DNA of 64,000 nucleotides from Pseudomonadales bacterium (GTDB lineage Bacteria; Pseudomonadota; Gammaproteobacteria; Pseudomonadales; Azotimanducaceae). A program made the translations under genes and the position numbers. This document shows, in pieces, positions 8,409 through 16,293 of the stretch. The stretch lies in NCBI GenBank assembly GCA_028281005.1, contig JANQKS010000036.1:22159-86158 (forward strand), in the 5' to 3' direction. The stretch's first letter is position 1. Each line of letters begins with the position of its first letter. The notes under the pieces were generated by a model. It saw only the letters and a program-made list of their open reading frames with translations. It was not told the origin of the DNA and made no database searches.

Positions 8409-10540
8409 CGGTTACCACCATCAACGTCAATGACATGCATTGCGCATCTTGCAGCAACAAGATCCGCAACGCGCTGCAAAACTTCGCCGGCATACAGAGT
8501 TTGCAGTTTAATCCGGTGCGAAGACAGGTTTTTGTCACCCATGACGATGCGGTGTCCAGTGCAAATCTGTTGGAGAGTATTGAGCTCGCCGGTTTTCACC
8601 CGCATTTGGAAAGCGATTCTCGTTTTGTCTGGCAAGCCAGCCGCGACCTGCTGAAACGGCTAGGGGTTGCAGGCCTGGCCATGATGCAGGTGATGATGGT
8701 GCAAATTGCGCTCTATGCCGGCGCTTTTCAGGGTATCGAAGACAGCATCAGGCGCCTGTTGGAATTCACCGCTCTGCTGTTTTGTATTCCCGTTGTGGTG
8801 TACGCCGCGGTGCCGTTTTTTCGCAGTGCCCTGACCTCGATTCGCCACGGACTCAACATGGATGCGCCAATCGCCTTGGCCGTGTCGATTGCTTTTGGCA
8901 TCAGCCTGGCAAACACCCTACGCGGCAGTGGCGAGGTCTACTACGACTCGGTGGTGATGTTCACTTTCCTGATGCTCGGTGCACGGTATCTGGAACAACG
9001 GCTACGCCACCGCTTGGGCGTGGAAGACTCTCTACAGGCGTCCATGCCACGCTTCGCCAATGTGGTTGAAGCAGAGCGGATCGAGCAGCGACCCCTACAA
9101 CAAGTGGGGGTAGGCGCCCAGCTGTGGATCGCCGAAGGGGAACAAATCCCCTTAGATGGCGTGTTGGACAGCGACACCGCCATTGTCGAAGAAGCCCTGC
9201 TGACCGGAGAAAGCGATTGGCAACAGCGCCATCACGGCGCGCGTTTGTTTGCCGGGACGTTCAACCGCGGCCACGGCTTCTACCTCAAATCCACCGCCGT
9301 GTTAGAAGATTCTCGGGTGGCTGAAATCGACAAGCTGGCTAACACCGCTTTGGATGCCAAGCACCACCTTGCGCGGCTGGCGGACAAAGTCGCCAGGGTA
9401 TTTGTACCTGCCATCTTATGCATCGCGGCGGCGACCTACTTCCTGTGGTCGTGGTTTGCACCTGAACAAGCCATTCCCGCAGCCCTGGCGGTGCTGGTGG
9501 TGAGTTGCCCGTGTGCTTTGTCTCTGGCCACACCGGCCGCACTCACAGCCGCGCTCACACGCTTGCGTCAGGCTGGGGTGTTGGTGAAAAACTCCCGCGC
9601 CTTGGAAGTCACCAACGATTTAGGCCACGTATTTTTCGACAAAACCGGCACCCTCACGGATCCTCGTACTCAAATCAGTGCCGTGCATCGATTGGGCAGC
9701 CTAAGCGAAGATGAGTGCTTGCGCTACGCCGCCGCCTTACAGGCGCACGCCTCGCACCCATTGGCAGAGGCGTTTAAAAACGCACAGGTAAAACCCGCAC
9801 TGCAAGCTGAAGTAGTCACTGGGCAGGGGGTGCAGGGTACGGTCGAAAACCACCAGGTACGCATCGGGAGCGCCGCATTCTGCGGCTGCAGCGGGCAAAC
9901 TCAGGCTACCGCCGAGGCTTCCGGCAAACAAGTGTTTCTCAGCATCGATGACAAACCGGCTGCGGTATTTACAATCGATAACCCACTGCGCTCTGATGCT
10001 CAACAGACCGTCAAGGCGCTGCAGTCCGACGGCCTCACGGTGAACATGCTAAGCGGCGACAACCAGGCCAATTGCGCGCCGCTGGCGGCGCAAATTGGGA
10101 TCCAGTACATTGCCGCCAGCCTGCCGGAAGCCAAACCACAAGTACTGCAACAAGCACGCAATAACAACCAGGACAGCAACAGCCCTCACCACGGTGTGCT
10201 TTACGTCGGTGACGGCGTTAACGACCTACCGGCGCTTGCCACCGCGGATGTGTCGGTTGCTACGTTGGAGACCTCCGACCTAGTGAAATCTAAAGCAGAC
10301 GTGGTGCTGCTCACTCGACGCTTAGGCGCGCTGCGCGACTTTTTACGCATCGGCGGCCGCAGCCGTCAAATCATGCGCCAAAACCTAATGTGGGCGCTGT
10401 TGTACAACGTATTGGCGATACCGCTGGCTGCGTTTGGCTATGCCCCGCCTTGGGCTGCCGCTTTGGGTATGTCGATCAGTTCATTGATTGTCATGGCCAA
10501 CGCCACACGCATTCTCAATACACCGCTGGAGACAGACTGA
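8405..10540 (+). CDS. ccoI: Copper P1B-type ATPase for cbb3 oxidase assembly
   Basis: A 711-residue copper-exporting P-type ATPase that supplies or routes copper for the CuB site of cbb3 oxidase. It opens with a heavy-metal-associated domain (DMHCASCSNK, Cys13/Cys16), then eight expected helices with the transport motif SCPCALSLATP, the TGES actuator loop, the phosphorylation site DKTGTLTD, the SHPLAE nucleotide-site motif and GDGVNDLPAL. It lacks the extra Cys-rich segment that many CcoI/FixI proteins carry before this domain. The GTG start overlaps the small FixH-like gene by four bases. Confidence 0.95.
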   Translation: MTVTTINVNDMHCASCSNKIRNALQNFAGIQSLQFNPVRRQVFVTHDDAVSSANLLESIELAGFHPHLESDSRFVWQASRDLLKRLGVAGLAMMQVMMVQIALYAGAFQGIEDSIRRLLEFTALLFCIPVVVYAAVPFFRSALTSIRHGLNMDAPIALAVSIAFGISLANTLRGSGEVYYDSVVMFTFLMLGARYLEQRLRHRLGVEDSLQASMPRFANVVEAERIEQRPLQQVGVGAQLWIAEGEQIPLDGVLDSDTAIVEEALLTGESDWQQRHHGARLFAGTFNRGHGFYLKSTAVLEDSRVAEIDKLANTALDAKHHLARLADKVARVFVPAILCIAAATYFLWSWFAPEQAIPAALAVLVVSCPCALSLATPAALTAALTRLRQAGVLVKNSRALEVTNDLGHVFFDKTGTLTDPRTQISAVHRLGSLSEDECLRYAAALQAHASHPLAEAFKNAQVKPALQAEVVTGQGVQGTVENHQVRIGSAAFCGCSGQTQATAEASGKQVFLSIDDKPAAVFTIDNPLRSDAQQTVKALQSDGLTVNMLSGDNQANCAPLAAQIGIQYIAASLPEAKPQVLQQARNNNQDSNSPHHGVLYVGDGVNDLPALATADVSVATLETSDLVKSKADVVLLTRRLGALRDFLRIGGRSRQIMRQNLMWALLYNVLAIPLAAFGYAPPWAAALGMSISSLIVMANATRILNTPLETD

Positions 10541-10542
10541 TC

Positions 10543-10698
10543 ATGGAAATTTTGGTGCTGCTCATACCACTGTCGATCATCTTGTTAGGGTTGGCGGCGT
10601 GGGCATTTATCTGGGCGGTGAATAACCGCCAGTTTGATGATCTAGACAAACACGCAATGGATATTCTTAGTGACGAACCGGGGAGTAACGACCGATGA
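10543..10698 (+). CDS. ccoS: cbb3 oxidase assembly protein
   Basis: A 51-residue protein with one membrane helix (LLIPLSIILLGLAAWAFIWAV) followed by the family signature NNRQFDDLDKHAMDIL. CcoS is needed for inserting cofactors into CcoN in studied species. The ATG at 10543 is two bases after the ccoI stop. It overlaps the next gene by four bases (ATGA), so the YIP1-family gene shares the transcript. Confidence 0.95.
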   Translation: MEILVLLIPLSIILLGLAAWAFIWAVNNRQFDDLDKHAMDILSDEPGSNDR

Positions 10699-11297
10699 AC
10701 ACCTTAACAAACGGCCTGCTGCTGATGTTTGCACCCAGCAAAGCCTGGCAAGCCATCGCCGATGACGCACCCAGCGTGGGCAAAGTGCTGTCGCTGCACA
10801 CTGTGCTGTTGGCGTTGATTCCGGCGGTGAGCTGGTACATCGGCGTCACACAGTACGGCTGGGACGTCGCCGGAGAAACCATGCGTTTAACCGCAGCGAG
10901 CGCTCTGCCGATGTGTGTCATGTTCTATTTCGCCTGTGTGGGCGGCGTCGTTTTTCTCGGCTACATGGTGCAATGGATGTCGACCACGTACGGGGATCAA
11001 GCCAGCTTGTCCCAAGGGATCGCGTTGATCAGTTATACCGCGACGCCGTTTTTTGTGGCCGGCGTATTGGGTTTGTACCCGGTACTGTGGCTGGACATAG
11101 CCCTTGGCATGGCGGTGGCTTGTTACTGCATCTACTTATTGTACGCCGGTGTAGCGCCCGTCATGCGTGTGGCGCAAGAACGCGGGTTCCTATATGCCAG
11201 CGCGGTATTTGCCGTGGCATTGGTTTCTTTTGTGGGTCTATTGACGGTGACCGTACTTGTGTGGGACTTTGGGCCTGCGCCTGAATACACCTATTAA
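10695..11297 (+). CDS. YIP1/DUF1282-family membrane protein
   Basis: A 200-residue integral membrane protein with five predicted helices. The opening LLLMFAPSKAWQAIADDAPSVG followed by alternating hydrophobic blocks is typical of bacterial YIP1 (DUF1282) proteins, whose biochemical role is unknown. It overlaps ccoS by ATGA and is the last gene of the oxidase transcript. That placement suggests a link to membrane or oxidase assembly, but this is inference. Confidence 0.8.
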   Translation: MNTLTNGLLLMFAPSKAWQAIADDAPSVGKVLSLHTVLLALIPAVSWYIGVTQYGWDVAGETMRLTAASALPMCVMFYFACVGGVVFLGYMVQWMSTTYGDQASLSQGIALISYTATPFFVAGVLGLYPVLWLDIALGMAVACYCIYLLYAGVAPVMRVAQERGFLYASAVFAVALVSFVGLLTVTVLVWDFGPAPEYTY

Positions 11298-11335
11298 GAG
11301 GCGGCATCAAAAGGCGAACTAGGAGTACAAGTGCC

Positions 11336-11701
11336 ATGGCGGACAGCAACGAAAATGCAGGTTGGGAGGTGTTTGACATCGCTGAACTGGTCGCACGCGG
11401 CTCCGAAGAACCGGTCAGCTATCAGGAGTTTTTAAGGGTGCCCGCCATGTCTTGCGGATTGTACCGATTGAGCAAAGATTCCAAAGACATGCAAACGCCC
11501 CACGATGAAGACGAGTTGTACTACGTGGTGGAAGGCAGAGCGCGTTTACGTATCGGTGATGAGGAACGCGAGGTTGGCCCAGGCTCTGTCATGTACGTGC
11601 GAGCCACTGAGCAACACTCCTTCTTCGAGATCTACGAAGACATGGTGTTACTGGTGGTTTTTCCCACCACTGCTACGGCTGGTCAAGCTGCGCAAGGCTA
11701 A
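11336..11701 (+). CDS. Cupin-domain protein
   Basis: A 121-residue single-cupin protein. The barrel motifs are visible: QTPHDEDELYYVVEGRARLRIG (first cupin motif, with His and Glu metal ligands) and GPGSVMYVRATEQHSFFEI (second motif, with His). Such small cupins bind a metal and may be enzymes or sensors; the substrate is not evident. An AGGAG sits just ahead of the ATG at 11336. Its last 29 bases overlap the 3' end of the converging Usp gene. Confidence 0.88.
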   Translation: MADSNENAGWEVFDIAELVARGSEEPVSYQEFLRVPAMSCGLYRLSKDSKDMQTPHDEDELYYVVEGRARLRIGDEEREVGPGSVMYVRATEQHSFFEIYEDMVLLVVFPTTATAGQAAQG

Positions 11702-12119
11702 AGACCCAGGTGTCCACCGGGACGCCGTGCAGAACACTAGAGGCTTTGGAGCCTAACACCCGCTGCCAACCCGAGTGGCCGTGGGAGCCCAGCATACAAG
11801 CATCAAACTCGCCTTCCCGCAGCAAGGCATGAATCTCGTGAGCAACACGCCCATAACGCACATGCAGTTGATCGTCGCTAAATCCAAGCGGTCCACACAG
11901 TTCTATGAGCCGCCCCTTGGCGTTGGCCACCGTCTGTTCATACATTTGTTGGTATACCTGGCCGGTCATGGTCGGATCGATGCTGTAGCTCACCGACGCG
12001 GGATCGACGACGTGTACCACTTCCAAACGAGTGTCATCGCCGGCTGCACCCAAGGCTTTTTGCAGCACAAATTTGGCCGCCTCGTCAGAGAGCTCGATGG
12101 CTACCAGCGCTTTTTTCAT
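11673..12119 (-). CDS. Universal stress protein, single UspA domain
   Basis: A 148-residue UspA-fold protein starting MKKALVAIELSDEAAKFV and containing GSHGHSGWQRVLGSKASSVLHG, the glycine-rich nucleotide loop. The ATG at 12119 was chosen over an upstream extension because it gives the standard Usp start and has AAGAGACG upstream. It is divergent from the APC permease with only 44 bases between starts, so both promoters overlap. Its 3' end overlaps the cupin gene by 29 bases. Confidence 0.88.
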   Translation of the reverse strand: MKKALVAIELSDEAAKFVLQKALGAAGDDTRLEVVHVVDPASVSYSIDPTMTGQVYQQMYEQTVANAKGRLIELCGPLGFSDDQLHVRYGRVAHEIHALLREGEFDACMLGSHGHSGWQRVLGSKASSVLHGVPVDTWVFSLAQLDQP

Positions 12120-12163
12120 CGTCAACGTCTCTTGTGTCCGCCTGTATTTTTTGAGCGTACCAC

Positions 12164-13366
12164 ATGACACAGCCCACTGCGCTAAAACGTAGCCTGTCGC
12201 TGACCCAGATGGTGCTTTACGGACTGGGCACTACCGTGGGCGCGGGTATTTATGCGCTCATCGGCGAAATTGCCGGCCAATCGGGATACTTAGCTCCCTG
12301 GGCTTTTTTAATGGCGGCCGGGTTAGCGGCTTTCACCGCCTTGTCGTTCGCACAATTGTCCGCGCGATTTCCGCGTGCAGCCGGGGCAGCCTTGTATGTA
12401 CAAGAGGGTTTTGGCTTAGCTCGGCTGGGGCAACTGGTCGGACTGATGGTGATCCTCGCCGGTGTCGTCTCTTCTGCTGCCTTGCTCAACGGTTTTGTCG
12501 GTTATCTGCAAGAATTCACGGACGGTGGTCGTGTCACCATTATCTTAATTGCCGGCGTTGTGCTGTGTAGCGTAGCGGTGTGGGGCATCACGGAATCGGT
12601 GTGGCTGGCGGGCATTGTCAGTGTCATCGAGGTCCTCGGCTTGGTGTGGATCACCGCGTTGGCCAGCCAGTCCATCGATTTCGCAACCATTGACGCCGCG
12701 CGTTTCACCCCAGATTTTAATGTCGGCGACTGGTCTATGGTTTTTGGCGGCGCGGTACTGGCGTTTTACGCCTACATCGGTTTTGAAGACATGGTTGAGG
12801 TGGCGGAGGAAGTCATACGGGTAAAAAAGAACCTACCGCGCGCCATTATCCTCACCTTGGTGTTATCTACGCTCATTTATATCGCACTGGTGACCAGCAC
12901 CGTGTTGGCGGTGGGTCCTGAACGGCTTGCAGCATCCGACGCACCTCTGGCAGATGTCTACCGGCAATTGACCGGCGCCCAACCGACTGTGATCTCGTTC
13001 ATCGGTTTGTTTGCGATCATCAACGGCGCGCTGATCCAAATTATCATGGCATCCCGCGTGTTGTATGGCCTTGCCTCGCGCAATCAGTTGCCGCAACGCT
13101 TCGCACAAGTTAACCCGCGCACGCGCACGCCTCTATTTGCCACACTTTGTGTGGCAGTTGGCGTCATTTTGCTTGCGCTGGTAGGCACCCTGGCAGGCTT
13201 AGCAGAACTTACTTCGGTGACGATGCTGAGCGTGTTTGCGTTGGTGAACTTTTCGCTGTGCCGATTACTATGGCATGACAAGCGCTTAAACGCAGTTGTG
13301 GGTTTGTTGGGGGGCATCATCTGCACAGGCGTTGCCGCCCGTGCGGTGTGGATGTGGCTGGCCTAG
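12164..13366 (+). CDS. APC-superfamily amino acid permease
   Basis: A 400-residue inner-membrane transporter with about 12 hydrophobic segments. The start LSLTQMVLYGLGTTVGAGIYALIG is the conserved first helix of the amino acid-polyamine-organocation superfamily, where the GxGIY-type break contacts substrate. FYAYIGFEDMVEVAEEV, in the sixth helix, matches the same family. The substrate, probably an amino acid or amine, cannot be assigned. It is divergent from the Usp gene. Confidence 0.9.
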   Translation: MTQPTALKRSLSLTQMVLYGLGTTVGAGIYALIGEIAGQSGYLAPWAFLMAAGLAAFTALSFAQLSARFPRAAGAALYVQEGFGLARLGQLVGLMVILAGVVSSAALLNGFVGYLQEFTDGGRVTIILIAGVVLCSVAVWGITESVWLAGIVSVIEVLGLVWITALASQSIDFATIDAARFTPDFNVGDWSMVFGGAVLAFYAYIGFEDMVEVAEEVIRVKKNLPRAIILTLVLSTLIYIALVTSTVLAVGPERLAASDAPLADVYRQLTGAQPTVISFIGLFAIINGALIQIIMASRVLYGLASRNQLPQRFAQVNPRTRTPLFATLCVAVGVILLALVGTLAGLAELTSVTMLSVFALVNFSLCRLLWHDKRLNAVVGLLGGIICTGVAARAVWMWLA

Positions 13367-13380
13367 CCGCAGCCCAGCCA
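13355..13380. terminator. Possible weak terminator after the APC permease
   Basis: A 7-base stem, TGGCTGG/CCAGCCA, with a 12-base loop overlaps the permease stop. It faces the converging lipoprotein gene ending at 13389. There is no T-tract, so it is only a candidate. Confidence 0.3.
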
Positions 13381-13388
13381 AGAGTTCT

Positions 13389-13955
13389 CTAAGGCGGAAA
13401 CGACTCAAACAACGCCGGTATCGATTCGCGAATCACCGCATCGGACTGATCACGGTCCTTCGGAAATAAATTGCGCTCCACCCAGCCCCGCCATATAGGC
13501 TCACCCGCGTAGTAAACATCCGCCGCCAAGAAACCGATGGTGCGCATATCCATGCGCGTAGTGGCACCCGGGTCAACACGTTCCCAGCAATCCGTGTCTA
13601 CACAGGGGGATTCGTTCACCGTCATGGAGACCAGCTCACGGCGCGTCCGCAAAATGAGGGCAACTTCGATGTCGGCAATTTGTTCTGTGGTCGGCGTCTC
13701 CTCAGTCACCCGCTCGACAAAGGCAAAACCTTTGTTCTTCAGCTCAGCGGTGACCGCTTGCGTAAGGCCTTTTGCCACCAGGGGGCTGACGTAGCCGGTT
13801 TGATCATCCAGATCTAGGGGTTGGTCGGAACGCCAAGTAAAGGTGGATGCCTCACTCAAGAATCCTGCCGCCACCACACACTGGCTCCCGGTTTGCATCG
13901 GCGCCTGACACCCTGCCACGCATAGCGCGGCCATAAGAATCCAGATTTTGCGCAT
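13389..13955 (-). CDS. Lipoprotein of unknown function
   Basis: A 188-residue exported lipoprotein. The start MRKIWILMAALCVAGCQAP is a lipoprotein signal with lipobox VAGC, so the mature protein begins at Cys16. GGAGG seven bases ahead of the ATG at 13955 fixes this start; the frame stays open upstream without a site. The mature part (TWRSDQPLDLDD, then LTQAVTAELKNKGFAFVE, then an acidic strand and WRGWVERN) is loosely like DUF4136 lipoproteins, but that assignment is tentative. It is divergent from the cytochrome c lipoprotein, which may mean a shared control region. Confidence 0.8.
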   Translation of the reverse strand: MRKIWILMAALCVAGCQAPMQTGSQCVVAAGFLSEASTFTWRSDQPLDLDDQTGYVSPLVAKGLTQAVTAELKNKGFAFVERVTEETPTTEQIADIEVALILRTRRELVSMTVNESPCVDTDCWERVDPGATTRMDMRTIGFLAADVYYAGEPIWRGWVERNLFPKDRDQSDAVIRESIPALFESFPP

Positions 13956-14079
13956 GTGTTTGCCTCCAATTTGCATCACGGTGCCGTCCAAACGCGTTAG
14001 AATATTTAACCCGTACAAGTGAACCAAACAGGCTCGCGCAGGTTTATGCGCAATTGTACGTACTAGAGGAGTGTCAGCC

Positions 14080-14622
14080 ATGACGATGGGTGTTAGAGCA
14101 GCGTACAGATGTATTACCGGTGTAAAGGCGCATGTCGGCGTCGGAGCCAATGACTGCAATCAACCAACCGCGGCAATGGGTCTCACCAGACCCTTCAAGC
14201 ACTGGGTCACGCTTGTTGCCGTCACCCTATTGGCCAGTGCTTGTGGGAGGCCGGAGTTTGTTTTGCCACCCGGAAACGTCGAAGCCGGTAAAGCCACCTT
14301 CGAGGAGCTACGCTGCAACAGCTGCCATAGCGTGCAAGGCCACGTGGCCCATGCCCCTGCGGAAGAAGGCGCCATACACGTAGAGTTAGGCGGCACCGTT
14401 AGCCGTGTGAAAACTTACGCTGACCTGGTGACCTCCATCATCAACCCGTCACACAAATTGTCTCGCGGCCTCAACACCATGACCACCACAGAAGATGGGG
14501 CCTCACGCATGCCGGTGTACAACGAGGTGATGACCGTACAACAGCTGGTGGATCTAACCGCCTTTCTCGAGACAACCTACGAAGTCTGGGTGCCGCCTTA
14601 CAACGTCTATCAATACCCCTAA
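14080..14622 (+). CDS. Mono-heme cytochrome c lipoprotein
   Basis: The C-terminal domain holds one c-type heme site, FEELRCNSCHSVQG, and a plausible axial Met in SRMPVYNEVM. Ahead of it, HWVTLVAVTLLASACGRPEF is a lipoprotein signal with lipobox ASAC, so the heme domain would sit in the periplasm anchored by lipid. AGAGGAG eight bases ahead of the ATG at 14080 supports this start. It leaves an unusually long leader of about 32 residues before the signal; the ATG at 14176 would give a normal signal but has no clear ribosome site. It may donate electrons to the nearby cbb3 oxidase (inference). Confidence 0.82.
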   Translation: MTMGVRAAYRCITGVKAHVGVGANDCNQPTAAMGLTRPFKHWVTLVAVTLLASACGRPEFVLPPGNVEAGKATFEELRCNSCHSVQGHVAHAPAEEGAIHVELGGTVSRVKTYADLVTSIINPSHKLSRGLNTMTTTEDGASRMPVYNEVMTVQQLVDLTAFLETTYEVWVPPYNVYQYP

Positions 14623-14647
14623 GGCCACAAACAGATTCACAATTTCG

Positions 14648-15535
14648 TTAAGGGTGCACGGCCAATACATCACACACCGCCTTGGTCAAAATCCTTTCCG
14701 CGGTATTGCCTAACCCCAGGACATTTTTTGCTCGGTGTGCGTAGGAGCCGATCACCAGTTGATCCGCCTTAAGTTTGCGCGCCAATTGCGCTAAAGTCCG
14801 GCCCGCTTTACCTACCGGCATGTGTACGCGGCTCTTGGGAATGGCATAAGGTTTTAACAAGCGTTCTAACTCCGGCGTCACCTTTTCCATAATCTTCCGT
14901 TTCGAAACCGACTCTTTGATGATGTCGAGGTCACGCAGAACCTGGGACACTTCGATGGCAAATACCACATGCACTTTCCCTCCCTGCAGCGCCGCCATTT
15001 GATGCGCCGCTTCCAATACCCGACAGTTCAGATGGCGATGTTTAGTATCGACGTGACTCAAGTCCAACGTCGCCAGAACCACGCCGCTGCCCTTACCGCG
15101 CCGTTTTGAGGTCAATAGCAGGGGTACCGAGCAGCTGCTGAGTAATTCCCAATCTGTCGGCGTGTGCACCAGCGAACCGCTTTTGTGTACCGTTTTGATG
15201 ATGAGATCCGGGCGCTTGTTGCGCGCTGCCGGTTGATTTAGCTCGTCCACTACCCACTGAGCAATGTCCGGGCTCCAGACGGTACGCGCCTTCACGTCTG
15301 GCTGCTGGCTTACCAATTCCGCTAGCCACCGTTTACGCTCCTCCACCAATCCATGCCGCAGTTTTTTGCGGTCTGCGGCAGACAGCGCCGAGCTGTGCTC
15401 GCACATCGCGTTCCATAAAAACGACACTGCCTGTACCCGGGCACCGCTGTTGGCCTGTAGCTCCAGCGCACGACGCCAGGCAATTTGTTCGTGTTTGGGT
15501 TTATCTAAAACGACGGTAACGTTGTTGAGGTCCAT
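14648..15535 (-). CDS. Tandem-domain universal stress protein, UspE-like
   Basis: A 295-residue protein made of two Usp folds, the arrangement of UspE. The first half begins MDLNNVTVVLDKPKHEQIAWRRALEL; the second begins VVLATLDLSHVDTKHRHLNCRVLEAA and ends LVIGSYAHRAKNVLGLGNTAERIL. The classic nucleotide loop is altered in the second domain. This is the third Usp gene in 12 kb and lies converging with the cytochrome c lipoprotein gene. Confidence 0.87.
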   Translation of the reverse strand: MDLNNVTVVLDKPKHEQIAWRRALELQANSGARVQAVSFLWNAMCEHSSALSAADRKKLRHGLVEERKRWLAELVSQQPDVKARTVWSPDIAQWVVDELNQPAARNKRPDLIIKTVHKSGSLVHTPTDWELLSSCSVPLLLTSKRRGKGSGVVLATLDLSHVDTKHRHLNCRVLEAAHQMAALQGGKVHVVFAIEVSQVLRDLDIIKESVSKRKIMEKVTPELERLLKPYAIPKSRVHMPVGKAGRTLAQLARKLKADQLVIGSYAHRAKNVLGLGNTAERILTKAVCDVLAVHP

Positions 15536-15627
15536 AATGCATCCTCTAGTTGCTTGCCAAGTGTTAGCGTAGCGTCACGTTTACCCGCCCACCATGGGGG
15601 TTAGTACCTACACCTTGAGCGCTGCAT

Positions 15628-16293
15628 TTAGGCAGCCACTGCCACTTCTTCCTCAGCGAGAAACAGCAACACACTGCCGGGTTCCGCAAAACGCTGGGCG
15701 TCGCTAGATTGGTCTTCAACCATCTGACGAGATGACATGGCCGTCCGCGCTGCCGCGACGTTGGGCCAATGTAACTCTGTGATGCCGTCGTAGGGTGGGC
15801 GACCGCGCGCATATGTTTCGGCCAACGGGTGGCATTGTAAGTAATAGACGGCTTGTTCGGTTAAGGCAGCGATGGGTCCGTGGTTAAGCCACCAGTAGCG
15901 TTGAAAATCTTCCACACTTAGATGGTCTTGGCGCCGAAAAGGAAAAACGCCCTTAATGAAGCCACCCTGGTGGTGTTGCGGCAGCCGCATGACGGTCCTC
16001 GCCATACCGGTAACAATTGGGCCAACACGCGTTGACGCGCTCAGCAGATCACCAAGCGCCGCGGCCTGGGTGGTGCTGTCCAACGCCGCTGCCTGTTCTG
16101 CAAACCACAGCTCAGCCACGCCGATAAACGGCGGTGTGGCTTGTGGGTCCACTTGATCGGCCAAGGTGCGGGTTTGCGTATAACCTATCGCCTGCGGCAG
16201 CACCTGCCGAAAAAGCGCCTGCGCTTGGTCTGCGGTGGCGTGAAATGGATCACTCCCCGGCGCGCCTTCTAGAAAAAAGTACGTCTTGAACAC
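15628..16293 (-). CDS. EthD-domain protein
   Basis: A 221-residue cytoplasmic protein. The second half contains KGVFPFRRQDHLSVEDFQRYWW followed by LNHGPIA, the signature of EthD-like ferredoxin-fold domains that form dimeric alpha-beta barrels. The N-terminal half looks like a second, more divergent copy of the same fold. Members occur in degradation pathways, but no substrate is evident. The GTG start lies inside the 3' end of pabBC, a 44-base overlap, so the two are co-translated. Confidence 0.75.
   Translation of the reverse strand: MFKTYFFLEGAPGSDPFHATADQAQALFRQVLPQAIGYTQTRTLADQVDPQATPPFIGVAELWFAEQAAALDSTTQAAALGDLLSASTRVGPIVTGMARTVMRLPQHHQGGFIKGVFPFRRQDHLSVEDFQRYWWLNHGPIAALTEQAVYYLQCHPLAETYARGRPPYDGITELHWPNVAAARTAMSSRQMVEDQSSDAQRFAEPGSVLLFLAEEEVAVAA

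Noticed and set aside
13956..14159. Upstream extension of the leftward lipoprotein gene
   Set aside because: It would bury the clear lipoprotein signal at residue 69 and ignores the perfect GGAGG before 13955.
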